A stretch of DNA of 64,000 bases, from positions 1 to 64,000 of the forward strand of contig JASAND010032022.1 in the NCBI GenBank assembly GCA_030248195.1, written 5' to 3'. The translations under genes and the position numbers were made by a program. Each line of letters opens with the position of its first letter. Within the stretch, counting starts at the first letter, position 1. Shown here in pieces: positions 44,643 through 56,210 of this stretch. The notes beneath the pieces were generated by a model. It ran no database searches, was not told the origin of the DNA, and worked only from the letters and a program-made list of their open reading frames with translations. The DNA is from Trissonchulus latispiculum. Its lineage: Eukaryota; Nematoda; Enoplea; Enoplida; Ironidae.

Positions 44643-46860
44643 TCCCTACCCTCACTTCTTTTGGGCTCTCTCTCTGTTCAGGAATCTTCGCTAGGCATAG
44701 ATTGCAGGGACCATCGGGATGATCCCTGCCTCCCGCAGGAAACAAATGACCAGGTGTGGGCTGCTGGATAGGCAGTCCAGGCTAGCCCCCACACCCAGGC
44801 AGAGTTGGCAATGGTGGGCCAGGGCCGGGCAGGTTAGGATTAGGTGGGACACGTCATCCTCGGACTCTCCGCACCGGCTGCAGATCGGATTTTCTGCAGC
44901 CCCAATTCTGAATAAGTAGAACCTCAGGGAAGGGCAGTGGCCCCCCGCCCTAAGCTGAGCCAGAAGGACCCGTTCCCTCCTGGATAGTCCACGTTCCGAT
45001 TCCCTGGGGACTGGCCGGGTTGCCGGGTTGGATTGGAGGACCTTGGGGTGGGCTATCCTCCCCCGCCAGACTTCCTTCGTTATCCGTCGGATTAAACTGC
45101 GGATTGAAGATTGGCCGAGAGGTACTTGCATTTGCGGTTGCAAGCTTTCTTCCCGGGCCAAAGAGTCAGCAGTATTTCCGGGAATTCCTGAGTGGCCAGG
45201 GACCCATCGGAAAGCAATAGGCTCACCCAGCCTTTGGATTAGGGTTATGATTTCCATGGGCAGCGGTTCAGTGCACCTGTTTAGATTCTCTAGCTAACGG
45301 CAGGCGGACAGGCTCGGGTCCGATGAGCAGGCGTGGTTCCAGCGGTAGCAGGTCCTTATTTTATAAGCACCAGCGTAGTGCTTTCTGGATGGCTATCAGC
45401 TCCGCTCGCTAGCTGGAGCAATGGGATCCGGCTGGTTTGTTGAGACAGACGGTCAGTCCGTAGTCTACCTTGACAAAGGCTCCAGCATCGCCATTTAATG
45501 TACCATCTTGGGCCGATCCGTCAGTGCAGATGCGTACATTTGGTTCCCACGGCAGGCTGTCCTGTAGTGCCTGGAAGTGCTCAATAATTTCATTTGGATT
45601 CACCCGCTTTTTCAGTTCGGAGTCGTCAACGATGATGGGATGGATCATATCCTGCCACGGTGGTATTTGGGCCGCAGCAGTCAGGGGCTCCATTGGCAGA
45701 TTGCTGATTTCCTGAACAACTGGCATTTTCTCTGCAGTATCTCTCCAAGAGTTGACCGATTTCAACCTACATCGTTGTTTCCGGTCTGCGGCTGCTCTCC
45801 TGGGATTGTCTTCGGAGGCTGTTTTCGACTTGAAATAGGATGTGGCCAGCTTCTGATCCCTGACCAGGTCGATAGGTAGCAGATCCGCCTCCAGAAGGAC
45901 TCCATCTGTAGGGGCCGTCCTGGTTCATTCGGTTATAATTCTGGCAGCCGTGCTATTGGCAACCTCCAGGGGATGTAAATTAGAGGCAACAACAGATGGG
46001 CCCCAGGCTCCCAGCCCATAGTCCAGGAGAGACCTGACGTATGCCAGGTAGACATTTCGTTGATTTTCTTTCTGCATGCCCCAGGCCTTGCCTGACAGAG
46101 CGGCCATTTTTGAGATCCTTTTTGAAGCTTGAGTCTTAGCCGAGAAATGTGTTCCTTGAAGGACAGACGCCGATCGAAAGTGATCCCCAGAAAGGTAGGG
46201 TAGGTAGTGAAGGGAATTTCTTGGCCTCCATATCTGATAGATACCGTCGATTTGGCTTGGTGAGGATCAGTGGTAAAGAGAGTGGATTCACACTTGGCAA
46301 CATTGACCCTCATTTTCCAGTGTTCGGCCCAACTGCGTATTTCTTCCATTGCTCTGCCAATCAACAACTTCTACTAGATTGTGGCTCGCCCATACAGCCA
46401 GGTCGTCAGCAAAGAGACTGACTTTGATGCCGTCTGGGAGTGTGGAGACCAAATCTTTGATGTAGACTGTGAAAAGAGTGGGAGACAGGCACAGGACTGC
46501 CCCTTGAGACTCGCCAGCCCTGAGTTGGACGTTCCTGCTGAGAGGGCCCTCCACTTTGATCTGAGCTTTCCTATCTGCCAAGAATTGACCGATCTAGCCG
46601 GTCTGCCGGTCATCCATAGTGGTATGCCGCAGTTTAGTAGTTTGTGAAGGAGTCCAGTTTTCTATACCTTGTCGAAGGCCCTGGCAAAGTCTACCAGGAC
46701 CATGACTATTCTCTTTGGGGGCCTTTGATGAAATCCGTCAGCAACATCCTGAACTATTCTGAATCTTGAATGGCCGGATCGGAAACCCGCCTGGACAGGC
46801 GTTAGTGCATCAGTGGATTCTAGCAGGAAGGAAAGGCGGTCTATGAAGCGATTTTAGGTC
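44643..46860 (-). mobile_element. I/R1-like non-LTR retrotransposon with RNase H, 5'-truncated
   Basis: On the minus strand in order: RT palm (FRSGHSRFRIVQDVADGF near 46760, VDFARAFDKV near 46690, ESQGAVLCLSP and SLFADDLAVWA near 46500-46390), then thumb (FLGITFDRRLSFKEHI near 46180), and RNase H (ICTDGSAQDGT near 45530; RWVPGHSGIPGN near 45210). It ends in a CCHC-like CSRCGESEDDVSHLILTCP near 44860 and a stop at about 44690. RT plus RNase H plus a C-terminal Cys/His motif is the layout of the I and R1 groups. Several frameshifts. The 5' half, including the endonuclease, is missing; G-rich transposon DNA begins at 46861. Confidence 0.88.
44691..45257 (-). pseudogene. RNase H C-terminus and zinc-knuckle tail of the I/R1-like element
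   Basis: A 188-codon open frame. It has the last RNase H motif (FRWVPGHSGIPGNTADSLAR, where His and Asp are catalytic-site residues), a basic linker and CSRC...HLILTCP. A separate frame at 45409-45765 carries the first RNase H Asp (CTDGSAQDGTLNGDAGAF). The two frames are separated by a short degenerate gap. Confidence 0.85.
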
Positions 46861-48728
46861 AAAATTTTAGAAAAATATTTCAAAAATGACCATTTTTCAA
46901 CCAAATTTAGCTAACTTTTTGGGTCCAAAAATCGTTGGGGGGGATTCGGGCCATAGGTGTAACGGGGACTTGGGTTGGGGGGCCCCCTCCCTCGGAATTT
47001 TGGGGGGGCCCCTTTTTAGACCCCCACGACCTCCCCCCAAACCTCCCCCCCCCCAAAAAATTGTTCTATTTTTATGACAAAAATCGCATTTTCAGCCATT
47101 GCTAATGTCAAAAAACATTCAACTATGAAGTAATTTTGACATTAGACACAGACAGGGGTTTTAAACTCGAAAACTTGATTGGCAACATGTTTCTAAGTCG
47201 AAAATAAGGTCAATATTGAGCCAGAAAGTCCATACAACCGTTAAAAACGTGTATTTCTTGCAATAATAAACACTTTAAGCCACAAATTTGGACTTTGTTA
47301 AAAAATTTTTGCAGAATTACCGTAAAAATACCCAATTTTTGGCTAATTTGTAAAAAGGGCTGGGGCTGGGGGATAGCCAAAAGTTGGGGGATGGCTGGGC
47401 TTATTCTAGGGAATATTTCTTGGGAGGGCCCCTCGGGGGGCGAGTCATTCGTGGGGGGGGGCGAAAATTTTTCAAGTTTTCTAAAACCATGCTAAAAATA
47501 GGGCTGTTTTTATAGTAATCCCCAAAAAAGTTCATTTTTAGTGCAAAAATAGCGCTTAAATAGGCAAAAATCGGATCAAGTCAACAAGGGGGGGGAAATC
47601 AGAAACGCATTTTTATGCAATAAATTTGATATTTCTGTGCTCAGGACGACGAGACGGGTCGATTTAAGCCTAAGCCTCACCCTCAGCCATATGTTAAACA
47701 TAGGCACTGATATACCCATAAAGTGTAGATTTGATTTTGCAGTGTCTGGGATTCCCCCCCCCCCCCGGGTTGACTAGTGCCCAAAAGGATCGGTTGACTA
47801 GTGCCCAAAAATCGACTAAAAATCTTCGGCGAAGCCGGAAAATTTTTGAAAATTTGGCCTTCTGAGCGATTTTTTCAGGACAAAAGTTGGTACCAAAAGG
47901 GGCACCCACTTTTTTTGGGGGGGCGATTTAGGGGGGGGAACGATCTTGGGGGGAAGGGTGTTTATGGGGGTGGGCCCCCGCCCCATCCCCCCCCCCGCTA
48001 GAATAAGTCCAGAAGTAAAAAAATCGGGGGGGGGGGTAAAGTTGGTCTAAACTTTGGTGGGGATGCCCCCCCATAGGTGTAAGGTGGGGGGGGGGGTAGC
48101 CCCCCCCAAGCCTTTTTTCAACCCTCCCCCAAAACTTTTTGGGGGGGGCCGTCCCCCCCCACTGGGGGGGGGGGTAGTCGCGCCGAAGGCGCGGAAAATG
48201 GCCAAAAATTGGGTATTTTTAGGGTAAATTTTGAAAAAATTTTCAAAAATGTCGAAATTTTTGGCTTGAACTGTTTATTATTATGAGAAATACACGTTTT
48301 TAACTATATTATGGATCTTATGACTCAATATTGACCTTATTTTGGACTTGGAAACATGTTGGGAATCAAGTTTTTGAGTTTAAAACCACTGTCTGTTAAA
48401 ATTACTTTATGGTTAGATGTTTTTCATCATTAGAAACGCCTGAAAATGCGATTTTTGGCATAAAAAATGAAAAATTTTTTGGGGGAGGGTTGGGGGGGTC
48501 CTGGGGGGGGGTCACCAGAGGGGGGCCCCCCCCAGAAAATGTTGGGGGGGAGCCCCACCCACCCCACCTATGCCCCCCCCAAAGGAAACTATGCTAGGGG
48601 GCTCCACTTTCAAAACCTTGAAAATGCCGGAAGGGGGAAGTCCCCAGACCCCAGTCCCTCTTTTTCGCATAGAAAAAGCTCAGTACATGGCGACCAATTT
48701 TACGCTTAGGAGGGTGGTCGCGTTTTAA
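46861..48728. repeat. Mosaic of G-tract-rich small transposons
   Basis: Several elements abut: one starting CATAGGTGTAACGGGG near 46955, a CTGGGCTTATTCTAGG element at about 47396-48013, and another CATAGGTGTAAGGTGG copy at about 48072-48570 whose right end reads CCACCTATG. Perfect mini-hairpins with GAA loops occur at 47826-47840 and 48178-48194. No coding sequence. Confidence 0.6.
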
Positions 48729-48922
48729 GGTGACGATTCCTTTTGGGCACATATTGTTATTTCGCGGCGTAAATCAAGATGAAATTTGATGAAACTTTCT
48801 GAAATAAGTTCTTTTAGCGTTCTAACACATCCCGCGCAAACCCGATTCACAAATTCGAGATTTCCGGTCAGAGTGGTTTTTCCCAATTTCTGAACGTTTG
48901 GCAGCAGCTATACAGTTATGAC
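48729..48922. mobile_element. TTAA MITE copy C, left part
   Basis: TTAA at 48725-48728 then GGTGACGATTCCTTTTGG. Colinear with positions 1-194 of copy B (7909 onward). It stops at GTTATGAC (48915-48922), the duplicated target of the hAT insertion. Confidence 0.9.
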
Positions 48923-49469
48923 CACTAGTGTAACCAGAAAAAAATTTCGGGGGGGGGCAAGCCAAAAATTTTCAAACTTAACTGTGGCAGTTAAAAACTG
49001 AAGCGCAAGCATTTTTCGGGCTTTAAATTAGCAGTTTTTGAGATATAGAAAATTCAAAATGCCGCCGTTACATGATTTTCGCAACTGACACCAGGTGGGG
49101 GGTCTGGAGGCGGAGCCCCCCAGAAGTTGAAGAATTTTTAAATTTTGCTGCCTGAAATGAATTTTTCTGTTTTCTGAGCACATTTTTACTCCTGTAAGGT
49201 AAGGTAAGGTATAATTATAAAGGTTAGCATGTTAGCATTAGTGATGGGCACTGGATATCCGGATATCCGGATAATTTTTATATCCGGATAACATCCGATT
49301 TGAGAAAAATATCCGGATATCCAGATATCCGTGTACATTAGTAATGAAAAGAATGAAAGTAATGAAAAATTAGCAAATTTTTGACCAAAATTTTAAAATA
49401 TTTTTCATACATTTCTATGAAAATATTTTTGAATCCAAGGTTTTGGCTTGGCTGTATCTGTATGAGTAT

Positions 49470-51056
49470 GATATGTATGACAGACGAAGGGGCGTCGTCT
49501 GTTGTTCGTGTCGGGCAGGGAACATCCGGATCGTTCCCGGTTCTGTCTGGGGTTCGGCAGCATAGGTGTACCAGGCTACAGTTTACCCCCTGTGAGACCC
49601 CCCCCACGGAGAGGCCAGACCCCCCTCCCCCCCTACCCGACCTCAACTACTCCCCCCCCCCCCAAGCCGAGCTCAAACCCCCCTCCCCCCCTAAAATTGG
49701 GTCCAAACCAAGCAAAAAATGCAAAATTTTTGAAAAATTTTTTTGCAACTTCTGAAATTTTTTGAAAAAAATTTGAAAAATAGGCTATAAATCACCTATA
49801 AACAGCTAAAGATGGTTATTTATAGCAATTACAAGATAATATACACAATTATAAACCACAATCTGGGCTAATTTAGGCATATTTTAGTGCAAATTAGTCA
49901 ATTTTCAAGCCCTATTTTCGCATACGAAAACTATTGACAGAAGCTTTTGAGTACGTTTAATGTACTGTACATCGAAAAAGGAGCATTTTTAGCTAAAAAA
50001 ACTTGGGTACAGTTTAGGGGGGGTCCTCCCCCCCCAAATTTCGGATTTGGGTGGGGTCCCCCGAGCCAAATTTGGACCTTCTACTCCCCCCCCCCCAACC
50101 CAAACAGGTGGTACACCTATGTTCGGCAGGGCTGTGTCCTCTCCCCTATGCTGTTCAACCTTGCCCTCAATTGGATTACTAGCCACTCCGTACTCCCAAC
50201 TGATGGCGTTGTGTGCTCTGAATTTAACCAGATTGCAGACTTGGCCTATGCAGATGATATCGCTGTGTTTGCACCCTCAGAACTGGAATGTCAGAATTTG
50301 GTGAACCGAATTTCCGACATGTCTGCTATGCTAGGCCTAAAGATCAAGCCTTCTAAAACAAAGGCGCTCTACTTCCATCTGGCTAACGAACCTCAACTGC
50401 AGATTGGACAGGCCCAGATTGAGGTAGTTAACTCGTTCACCTATCTTGGCTCCACCATCAGCGGCTTGCAGGTATCTGCTATTTGCGACATTGCAAACCG
50501 CATAGGAAAAGCCTCCCAAACCTTGCACAGGCTTAAAAAACCTGTGTTTGCAAGGGCCGATCTATCCATCAAACTTAAGATGAAGGTGTTCAATTCTGCT
50601 GTCATACCTATCCTTTTGTACGCCTCAGAGTCCTGGTCCTACAACAAAGTAGATCTTTCCAAATTGGAGGTTTTCCAAATGCATGCCCTGCGCTGTATTC
50701 TTGGAATAACGTTGCGGGACCGAGTGAGGAATACCGACATCCGTGCAAGGTGCTGCGACCAGCCGACAATCGAAGAGCTTATCCGACGGCGGCGTTTACG
50801 GTGGCTTGGCCATGTCGCTCGGATGCCAAATAACCGACTGTGCAAGGCCATCTGGCGACATCCGAAACCTGCTGAGTGGCGATGTACTAGAAATGCCGCC
50901 AAATGCACCTGGGACACTCTTGTGGAAAAAGATCTTGATTGGCTAAGAACTACATATGGTTCGGTAGTTTGGAGCAACTCCTCAACGAGCATAATTGAAG
51001 ATCTGGCTTCAGACCGGGCTCAGTGGCGTATGGGGACACGCCATAGCGGATGCTGA
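49470..51056 (+). pseudogene. RTE-like reverse transcriptase, C-terminal part
   Basis: Frame TDEGASSVVRVGQG (49480-49560), interrupted by a MITE at 49561-50121, continues RQGCVLSPMLFNLALNWI (motif B), LAYADDIAVFAPSE (motif C with both Asp), KTKALYFHL, FTYLGSTISG and the RTE tail RRRRLRWLGHVARMPNNRL to a stop at 51054-51056. After the MITE the frame is open for more than 300 codons, so this copy is fairly young. It supplies the part missing from the RTE copy at the window start, and the overlap near VRVGQG shows they are one family. Confidence 0.9.
49561..50121. mobile_element. 561-bp MITE with 8-bp target duplication inside the RTE fragment
   Basis: TTCGGCAG at 49553-49560 and 50122-50129. 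TIR CATAGGTGTACCA on the left, TGGTACACCTATG on the right. C/G tracts at both sides, AT-rich centre. Excision rejoins GVRQ with GCVLSP in the RT frame. Related ends occur near 46955 and 48072. Confidence 0.9.
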
Positions 51057-51267
51057 TCCTGCTCTCCGGCGTTAAGTCAAGTATGATATAAATTAGCAGT
51101 TTCCGAAAAATAGCTATAAAAATTGAAATTTTAACTGCAAAATCCAAAAATTTTGTTTAACTTAAGTTTGGAATAGGCGGATAACCGGATATCCAGATAT
51201 CAGTTAACGCAAAATAGGCGGATATCCGGATATGAAAAAATATCCGGTGCCCATCACTAGTTTAGCA

Positions 51268-52092
51268 GTTAGCGTCGTTAGCTGACGACACAACCCTGTA
51301 CCAGGAAATCCCATCTGGATGCGATCGCGAAACCATCTACACTCTCTTGGAAGCTGACTTAATTGCTGCTGCTCATTGGGCGGCCAAATGGAAAATGAAA
51401 TTTAATCCATCAAAAACTCAGTCTCTCCTGGTCTCCAGAAAACGGGATAGACTCTCTGCTCCCCAAATTCACTTTGGGGCTGAACCTATATCCCAGTCTG
51501 ACAAACTTGTGCTGTTGGGACTTACGTACACCCAAAATCTGTCTTGGGGCTCTCACGTAATGGGCAAAGCGGCCACCGCTGGACGTTTACTAGGAATGCT
51601 AAGGCGTTCTCGAGCATTTCTAAATCCACCAGCTCTTCACCATCTCTACCAGTCGGCTGTACGGCCACTATTTGAATACTGCCTACCGCTCCTCCCTAAT
51701 GCTCCCAATTATGCACTTTCAGCTCTAGACCAAATCAACCGTAAAGCCCAGAGACTTTTTCCTGACTTACCGCTGGATGAACTAAAAGTCAGACGCCTCG
51801 TGGGCGCACTTTCCATTATCGCCAAGCGATAATGAACCCATCATTACCAGTCCACAGAGTCATTCCTCTTCCAATGGACCCTGTTAGATGGAGATCCACC
51901 AGGGCCGTCCGTAACTCAGCAGCCCGTCAGCCTCCCAGATGTCGGACTGAGCATCACAGGCGCAGTTTTATTCCGGCAATTACCTGTGCCTGGAATTCTC
52001 TGCCCGAAGCTGTCGTGGCAGTTGCGTTTGAACCGAAGAAATTCCGTGGTGCTGCCTACCGCCATTTATTATCATCGAATCTCGATGTCTAA
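51268..52092 (+). pseudogene. CR1/Jockey-like RT fragment, 5'-truncated
   Basis: Starts at the catalytic motif (LADDTTLYQ, 51285), then HWAAKWKMKFNPSKTQSLLV, LLGLTYTQNLSWGSHV and LYQSAVRPLFEYCLP. After a stop at 51832 a second frame gives ITCAWNSLPEAVVAV and YRHLLSSN, the usual tail of CR1/Jockey RTs. Truncated at the hAT-like border at 51259. Confidence 0.85.
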
Positions 52093-52900
52093 TCCAAGAA
52101 GGTATCCAAGAAGGTAGCATAATCAAAAGTACATATATAGTTTGACTTAAATAACAGAAAGCCTATTCGGAAATTAGGGGGAGCGCGTTAGCGCTCCCCC
52201 TAGAATAGGGAAAATTTGACGCAATGTGTATAATCTGGACATTGTTTGGCCTGGGGCCAGCGGAGGAGTGGACCGATCGGGCTCAAACTTGGTGTGTGAA
52301 GAGCCTGTGGGCAGGGGTACATGCTGTGAAAATTTCAGCCGGATCGGCCGGGTAGATCTTGAGATATGAAAATTGGCCCCCCGAGCAGGTCGCGTTTCTC
52401 CTCTTTTTTTTCCCCCCAGGGGTGCAGGTCGGATGACCCTTCAGAGCCATACTATTTTAGGTTTTTCTTGTACAAAAAGTGCCCCAATTCCGGGGAAATT
52501 ACTTTCCGCGGTTCCAGGACCCCCCCAGATGGCTCCACCCCCCCCCCCGTGGGGACCCCCCCAAGTGACCCCCGAAAAAATAAGTTCGAAAATAATTGCA
52601 CTTCGAAATAGATCGCAGCGAGCGAAGCTGGGCTCTCATATTGGGGTTGTGGCATGGCCCAAGGGTGGAGGTCTCCATTTGAGAGTTTGGTGTTGGTCGG
52701 TCATCTGTGGCGCCCTGGCCAGGGGTCAGTAGTTAACGTGTAAAAGGGGGGGTCTGGGCCTACGGAGTAGGCAGCCCTATACATAAGAGCTGCTGGGCTG
52801 AGGTTTCGTATTCGAATAGGAACCCCTATATGGTGAATCTAAATGGCCCATTAGTTTCGCTCTAGGACCTATCCATGTGGCTGGGGGGCACCCTGATGGT
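52093..52900. repeat. Dispersed repeat region with a perfect mini-palindrome
   Basis: Contains a 12-bp stem with GTTA loop at 52175-52202 and a segment (about 52255-52360, GGGCTCAAACTTGGTGTGTG) homologous to 59600-59700. Non-coding. Confidence 0.6.
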
Positions 52901-52979
52901 GGTGGGCCCTACCGTGTCGCAACTCCAACTTTAACCTCTTCTACAGAAATATCTACAGTGAGCAGGTCTCTCTTATTTG

Positions 52980-54290
52980 GGGTTTGGGGTGGGGTGCGGG
53001 AGCACTACAGCATAGGCTATAGTAGGTTTCGCCCGGACCCGTGTGGCGCCCTGGCCAGGGGTCCGGACCGTGGACCATGCCCAAAATGGCCAAAAATCGA
53101 TTTTTCCAAAAGTGGTCAAGTTTGGTATCAAATGAAAGCCCTTGGTGAGGCGAACATTTTTTGTCATTGGAGGACCCCTCCAAAGTGGCCCCAGCGGCCT
53201 GTGGTGCCCTGACCAGGGTCCGGACCGGTCCAAAATGGCCAAAAATCGATTTTTCCAAAAGTGGCCAAGTTTGGTATCAAATGAAAGCCCTTGGTGAGGC
53301 GAACATTTTTTGTCATTGGAGGACCCCTCCAAAGTGGCCCCAGCGGCCTGTGGCGCCCTGACCAGGGTCCGGACCGGTCCAAAATCGCCAAAAATCGATT
53401 TTTCCAAAAGTGGCCAAGTTTGGTATCAAATGAAAGCCCATGGTGAAGCGAACATTTTTTGTCATTGGAGAACCCCTCCAAAGTGGCCCCAGCGGCCTGT
53501 GGCGCCCTGACCAGGGTCCGGACCGGTCCAAAATGGCCAAAAATCGATTTTTCCAAAAGTGGCCAAGTTTGGTATCAAATGAAAGCCCATGGTGAGGCGA
53601 ACATTTTTTGTCATTGGAGGACCCCTCCAAAGTGGCCCCAGCGGAATGTGGCGCCCTGACCAGGGTCCGGACTGGTCAAAAATCGATGTTTTAAAAAATT
53701 TCCAAGTTTGGTATCAAATGAAAGCCCTTGGTGAGGCGAACATTTTTTGTCGTTGGAGGACCCCTCCAAAGTGGCCGCAGCGGCCTGTGGCGCCCTGACC
53801 AGGGTCCGGACTGGTCAAAAATCGATTTTTTAAAAAATTTCCAAGTTTGGTATCAAATGAAAGCCCTTGGTGAGGCGAACATTTTTTGTCGTTGGAGGAC
53901 CCCTCCAAAGTGGCCCCAGCGGCCTGTGGCGCCCTGACCAGGGTCCGGACTGGTCAAAAATCGATTTTTTAAAAAATTTCCAAGTTTGGTATCAAATGAA
54001 AGCCCTTGGTTAGGCGAACATTTTTTGTCGTTGGAGGACCCCTCCAAAGTGGCCCCAGCGGCCTGTGGCGCCCTGACCAGGGTCCGGACTGGTCAAAAAT
54101 CGATTTTTTTAAAAATTTCCAAGTTTGGTATCAAATGAAAGCCCTTGGTGAGGCGAACATTTTTTGTCGTTGGAGGACCCCTCTAAAGTGGACCCAGCGG
54201 CCTGTGGCGGCCTGGCAAGGGGTCCTAATTGGTCAAAAATCAAAATTTCCAAAAGTTGTCAAATTTGGTTTTAAGTGAAAGCCCTAAATG
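52980..54290. repeat. Satellite array, 149-bp units then 139-bp units
   Basis: The box AAATGAAAGCC recurs at 53131, 53280, 53429, 53578 (149-bp steps) and 53717, 53856, 53995, 54134 (139-bp steps), with diverged edge copies. The period changes by exactly 10 bp between two homogeneous blocks, coinciding with the change from CCGGTCCAAAATGGCCAAAA to ACTGGTCAAAA. Frames open on both strands are by-products of the repeat. Confidence 0.95.
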
Positions 54291-54344
54291 AGCAGAGCAA
54301 CGTTTGTCATGTATATAACTGCATATCCAAGGTTACGGTGCTGG

Positions 54345-54770
54345 ATGGCTTTTAAAATAGCCTTCCTGCCTAAGATAACGCACCGTTTAAAAAGTTATGA
54401 AGAGGCCATGAACAGTGGCCTTCCTGCCTAAGATAACGCACCGTGTAAAAAGTTCTGAAAAGGCCATGAACAGTGGCCTTCCTGCCTAAGATAACGCACC
54501 GTGTAAAAAGTTCTGAAAAGGCCATGAACAGTGGCCTTCCTGCCTAAGGTAACGCACCGTGTAAAAAGTTCTGAAAAGGCCATGAACAGTGGCGTAAAAA
54601 GTTCTGAAAAGGCCATGAACAGTGGCGTAAAAAGTTCTGAAAAGGCCATGAACAGTGGCCTTCCTGCTTAAGATAACGCACCGTGTAAAAAGTTCTGAAA
54701 AGCCATGAACAGTGGCCTTCCTGCCTAAGATAAGGCACCGTGTATAACGTTCTGAAAAGGCTATTAACAG
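54345..54770. repeat. Tandem repeat, about 59-bp unit
   Basis: About six units containing GGCCATGAACAGTGGCCTTC and AACGCACCGTGTAAAAAGTT. Two shortened 32-bp copies lie in the middle (54590-54650). GGCC..GGCC gives each unit a small dyad. Confidence 0.95.
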
Positions 54771-54919
54771 GCATTTTTCCGCTTCAGCAAATACATTCAG
54801 TTGAACTAGAACGTTTTCATCCAGCCTGTTTGCCGTAGCTAGCTTTGCTTACATTGTGTATGTATGTATGCAGCTTCTCTGACATGATTTTCTCTGCAGC
54901 GGAAAAATAAGCGAAACTA

Positions 54920-56053
54920 GGGGGGAAAATGCCCTCGACGGGCAACCAACTTGGTAGAATAGGGAAAGACTTGAATGTTAAATACACGGTGCATGGTTGC
55001 AACTGAGATTCTGCTGAAGCGGAAAAATGCCGTTTCTCAGCGTCTAAAATGACAGAAACCAGCTGTGTGCGCCGAATAGGGAATCTACTCGGCGACTAAA
55101 ATGAAAGAAACCAGCTTTGTGCGTCGAATAGGGAATCTACTCGGCGACTAAAATGAAAGAAACCAGCTTTGTCGCCGAATAGGGAATTCCCTCCTTCCGC
55201 CCTATTCGCGCGAACTTTGAAGCCTGTTATGTGTTGCTTTGCTGAATAATGAGAGAGCTTCAGAATGGCAGAATTACTTCAGAATGCAAATCAACAGTTT
55301 TATCAAGCACTTACGTAAGTCAAGGTTTTCACAGACATAAATACGATGTCTTCGATGTGCTATCAGAAACATTGAGAGCATATATAACACATATTATATA
55401 TAGATCGCTGCCGCGACCCCTGTGATAGGTGTGCTCTGTGCTGATCTTGCCGAGAATTGATACAATCAAACATTATATATATAAAATGAAATGCGATTGA
55501 TTGTATATGTTTTAGCACAAGGACTGTCGACCACAAATTGTTTAAACTGCATATATATTAGTGTTGCTTTCTGTTGATCCTGCTAGCGGTTGTATGCGTA
55601 AAATAGTTACGGATCAGGTAGCTCAAAAAGAAATTAATCTAGCGCCACCCCTAGTCACCACGCAACCGGTACGGGAAATGTCATATTGACAGCAATGCTT
55701 ACGTTTGCAGTTCCTAACAGAATAATTACCTATATATTTCCTTCCGAAAGACGATAAGTTCGCGCGAATAGGGCGGAAGGAGGGAATTCCCTATTCGGCG
55801 ACAAAGCTGGTTTCTTTCATTTTAGTCGCCGAGTAGATTCCCTATTCGACGCACAAAGCTGGTTTCTTTCATTTTAGTCGCCGAGTAGATTCCCTATTCG
55901 GCGCACACAGCTGGTTTCTGTCATTTTAGACGCTGAGAAACGGCATTTTTCCGCTTCAGCAGAATCTCAGTTGCAACCATGCACCGTGTATTTAACATTC
56001 AAGTCTTTCCCTATTCTACCAAGTTGGTTGCCCGTCGAGGGCATTTTCCCCCC
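54920..56053. mobile_element. 1134-bp TA-flanked element with perfect 298-bp inverted repeats
   Basis: TA at 54918-54919 and 56054-56055. Arms 54920-55217 and 55756-56053 are identical inverses by eye over 298 bp. Each arm holds three tandem copies of a ~48-bp unit (GGCGACTAAAATGAAAGAAA). The 538-bp spacer is non-coding and contains a degenerate copy of the GGGGTCGC mini-palindrome (55404-55430). TA duplication fits Tc1/mariner-type mobilisation. Confidence 0.9.
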
Positions 56054-56210
56054 TAGTCTACCTGAAGGGAAGTGAATGAATGAACAAATGCTAACTTCTA
56101 TAACGTTATACGGTAGCCAAAAGATTTGTGCTATTTTCCAGAAAAAAGTCGGTATATACATACTTACGCATTTTTTGAGCAAAACAAACACGGTAAGTTG
56201 GTACCATATA

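Larger units (their letters stand above)
49239..51259. mobile_element. hAT-like element carrying an RTE fragment (about 2.0 kb)
   Basis: Left TAGTGATGGGCACTGGATA and inverted right TAGTGATGGGCACCGGATA, each followed by repeated ATATCCGGATATCC blocks. Flanks GTTAGCAT (left) and GTTTAGCA (right) are an imperfect 8-bp duplication. The interior is occupied by an RTE reverse transcriptase fragment and a nested MITE. Confidence 0.7.

Noticed and set aside
52953..54278. Overlapping 60-140-codon frames with repeated SGQVWYQMKALGEANIF text on both strands
   Set aside because: They are by-products of the 149/139-bp satellite; the frame repeats with the unit and has no start context or splice logic.
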